A stretch of DNA of 6,983 bases, from positions 1 through 6,983 of the forward strand of contig CAMDAI010000067.1 in the NCBI GenBank assembly GCA_945888585.1, written 5' to 3'. Made by a program: the position numbers and the translations under genes. The DNA comes from Rickettsia typhi (GTDB lineage Bacteria > Pseudomonadota > Alphaproteobacteria > Rickettsiales > UBA1997). Below the pieces are notes generated by a model that ran no database searches, was not told the DNA's origin, and worked only from the letters and a program-made list of their open reading frames with translations. The stretch's first letter is position 1. Every line of letters begins with the position of its first letter. Positions 5,359-6,983 of the stretch are shown piece after piece.

Positions 5359-6786
5359 ATGAATCTCTGGAAAATTAATGATCTAAAATCTGCTCTTAAA
5401 AATGATATCATAACCGTTCTATCTTCCCTAAAATCAGAAATAAATGAGGTTGTAATTGACAGTCGCAAAAAAACCAATTTAGGGCTTTTTGTAGCAATTA
5501 AGGGTGAGAATAATGATGGTCACGATTTTTTAGAACAAGTTTTTGAAAATGGCGCAATTGCCGCTTTAGTAGAAAAAATCCCGGCCAAATTTGAAAATGA
5601 TCCACGTTTAATTTTAGTTAAAAATTCAATTCAAGCTCTAGAAAATTTAGCAATTGCTGCCAGAAATCGCTTTCAGGGGAAAATTATTGCTGTAACCGGC
5701 TCCGTTGGAAAAACTAGTGTTAAAGAAATGCTTAAAGCTGTTTTTTTAACTCAAGGAACAACTTTTGCAACAAGTGGAAATTTAAATAATCATTTCGGTC
5801 TACCCTTAAGTCTAGCTAACCTCCCTGCTGATTATGATTATGGTATTTTTGAAATGGGCATGAATCATTTAGGTGAAATTGAACCACTTTCTAAAATGGC
5901 TAAGCCTCATGTGGCCATTATCACCACCGTTACTTCTGCTCATATCGGTAATTTTAAAAATGAAGAAGAAATTGCTTTGGCTAAATCTGAAATTTTTTCC
6001 GGTCTCTTAAGTGGTGGATTTGCTATAATCAATAATGACAATAAACATATTGAATTTTTAAAAACTAAAGCGGCCCAGGGTAATAATTTTCATCAAATTA
6101 CTACCTTTGGATCAAAAGAAACCAGCAATATCAGACTTTATACCATAGAAAATATCGATATTAATCATTCAAAAGTTAGTCTAAGAATTAACGGCGCTAA
6201 AGAACAAATTAGCTATGTCATTAACAGCATTAATGAAACTACAATTTGTAATTCTTTAATTGTAGTTGCCTGTTTAAAATTAGTTGGCAAAAATTTTGCT
6301 AATGTTTTTGAGGATGGACTTTTAGCTTTATCAAAATTGGAAACTCCTAAGGGTCGCGGCAATATTATCAAGACTAATAAGAATAATCTCAATCTAACCA
6401 TTATTGATGATAGCTATAATGCTAATTTAAGCTCAATGATTGCTGGTTTAAAATTTCTTTCTAACTTAAAAAACTTTCAACCAAATTCCAGAATAATTAT
6501 AGCTATAGGTGATATGCTTGAAATGGGTGTGGTTGCTAAAAGTGAACATCAGGCGATTGCTCATTATATTCTGGAAAATAAAATTGATGGAGTATTTTTA
6601 GTTGGCGAAATGATGGCTGAGTTAATTCCGCTATTACCTAAGGAAAAAATTCTTGGTCAGTTTAACAAATCGAGTGAACTAGCTGAAAATTTACTATCAT
6701 CTTTACAAGACAACGATATTTTATTCGTTAAGGGATCACGTGGCACCAGAATGGATAAAATAGTGGATAAATTAATTAATAATTAA
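5359..6786 (+). CDS. murF: MurF, UDP-MurNAc-tripeptide:D-alanyl-D-alanine ligase
   Basis: Adds D-Ala-D-Ala to UDP-MurNAc-tripeptide with ATP, the last cytoplasmic step before the lipid stage of peptidoglycan synthesis. Its 475 residues are a normal MurF length. The N-terminal substrate domain has VVIDSRK (31-37). The central ATPase domain has the P-loop TGSVGKTS (113-120), the NLNNHFGLPLSL stretch (141-152), FEMGMNHLGEI (164-174) with Glu165, and TSAHIGNF...ALAKSEI, whose Lys209 is the likely carbamylated Mur-ligase lysine. The C-terminal domain has KGRG, IDDSYNAN (349-356) and KGSRGTRMDKIV (458-469). Val in the P-loop in place of Asn is the form common in alphaproteobacterial MurF. The ATG directly follows in-frame stops, so the start is firm. 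No good Shine-Dalgarno is at normal distance (AGGGGG at 5340-5345 is 13 nt away), so translation is probably coupled to the gene before it. mraY follows after 5 bp. Confidence 0.97.
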   Translation: MNLWKINDLKSALKNDIITVLSSLKSEINEVVIDSRKKTNLGLFVAIKGENNDGHDFLEQVFENGAIAALVEKIPAKFENDPRLILVKNSIQALENLAIAARNRFQGKIIAVTGSVGKTSVKEMLKAVFLTQGTTFATSGNLNNHFGLPLSLANLPADYDYGIFEMGMNHLGEIEPLSKMAKPHVAIITTVTSAHIGNFKNEEEIALAKSEIFSGLLSGGFAIINNDNKHIEFLKTKAAQGNNFHQITTFGSKETSNIRLYTIENIDINHSKVSLRINGAKEQISYVINSINETTICNSLIVVACLKLVGKNFANVFEDGLLALSKLETPKGRGNIIKTNKNNLNLTIIDDSYNANLSSMIAGLKFLSNLKNFQPNSRIIIAIGDMLEMGVVAKSEHQAIAHYILENKIDGVFLVGEMMAELIPLLPKEKILGQFNKSSELAENLLSSLQDNDILFVKGSRGTRMDKIVDKLINN

Positions 6787-6791
6787 AGAAA

Positions 6792-6983
6792 ATGCTCGAT
6801 AATCTTTTCATAGGCACAGCCTCACCAGTACTTTATGCACCTCTACAATATTTTTTATTTAGGGCTTGTTTAACTGGGTTTTTATCATTCATTCTTTGTT
6901 TTTTTGGAATTAAATATTTTTTACTTTTGGTAAAGAAAAAACAAATTTGCACCCAACCTATAAGATCTGATGGTCCAGAATCT
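6792..6983 (+). CDS. mraY: MraY, phospho-MurNAc-pentapeptide transferase, N-terminal fragment (3' end outside window)
   Basis: Sixty-four codons are open to the right edge, so this is the first sixth of a protein usually near 320-360 residues. MraY is an integral membrane enzyme that moves phospho-MurNAc-pentapeptide from UDP to undecaprenyl phosphate, making lipid I from the MurF product. Visible features are FRACLTGFLSFILCFFGI, a first membrane segment at about 23-45 with the FRA lead-in typical of MraY, a basic loop KKKQ, and PIRSDGPES (56-64), the start of the highly conserved DGPxSH loop. Placement 5 bp after the murF stop is the usual order in the division and cell-wall cluster. An in-frame TAA at 6780-6782 and no other start codon support this ATG. 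There is no clear Shine-Dalgarno, only AAAGAAA. Confidence 0.93.
   Translation, partial: MLDNLFIGTASPVLYAPLQYFLFRACLTGFLSFILCFFGIKYFLLLVKKKQICTQPIRSDGPES

Noticed and set aside
6213..6401. Minus-strand frame of 62 codons inside murF
   Set aside because: It is a shadow of the conserved MurF frame.

Overview
The window is AT-rich (roughly two thirds A+T by eye) and gene-dense. TGA is used as a normal stop, and standard bacterial translation gives clean proteins. The best guess for the host is an alphaproteobacterium, perhaps Rickettsiales-like. This inference rests on low GC, a MurF P-loop of the alphaproteobacterial TGSVGKT type, the murF-mraY order, a folate-dependent TrmFO, a MaeB-type hybrid malic enzyme and an AmiD-like amidase without an export signal. 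No rRNA or other marker is present to prove it.

Layout. From 1 to 499 (minus) lies the N-terminal third of trmFO, running off the left edge. A divergent intergenic stretch (500-657) with an imperfect inverted repeat separates it from an unrecognised small lipoprotein (658-1128, plus), which ends at a good intrinsic terminator (1154-1183). A gene-free stretch follows. Then come two minus-strand envelope genes that converge on the lipoprotein gene: an AmiD-like N-acetylmuramoyl-L-alanine amidase (1808-2515) and, downstream of it, a clear Bor-family lipoprotein (1430-1738). The pair ends at its own terminator (1371-1411), which folds properly only in the minus-strand transcript.

From 2516 to 2609 a 94-bp divergent spacer leads into a plus-strand cluster that reaches the right edge. 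It holds maeB (2610-4880), an unrecognised 154-residue His/Gly/Asn-rich protein (4888-5352), murF (5359-6786) and the start of mraY (6792-6983, truncated). The gaps are 7, 6 and 5 bp with no terminator, so this reads as one operon joining a central-carbon enzyme, an orphan protein and the last cytoplasmic and first membrane steps of peptidoglycan precursor synthesis.

Taken together, most of the window serves the cell envelope: MurF and MraY build peptidoglycan precursor, the amidase cleaves or recycles peptidoglycan, and two lipoproteins probably sit in the envelope. I see no CRISPR array, tRNA, rRNA, insertion sequence or integrase. The least explained items are the orphan gene inside the maeB-murF operon, the unrecognised lipoprotein, the phage-type Bor protein and a 16-residue insertion in the metal-site loop of the amidase.
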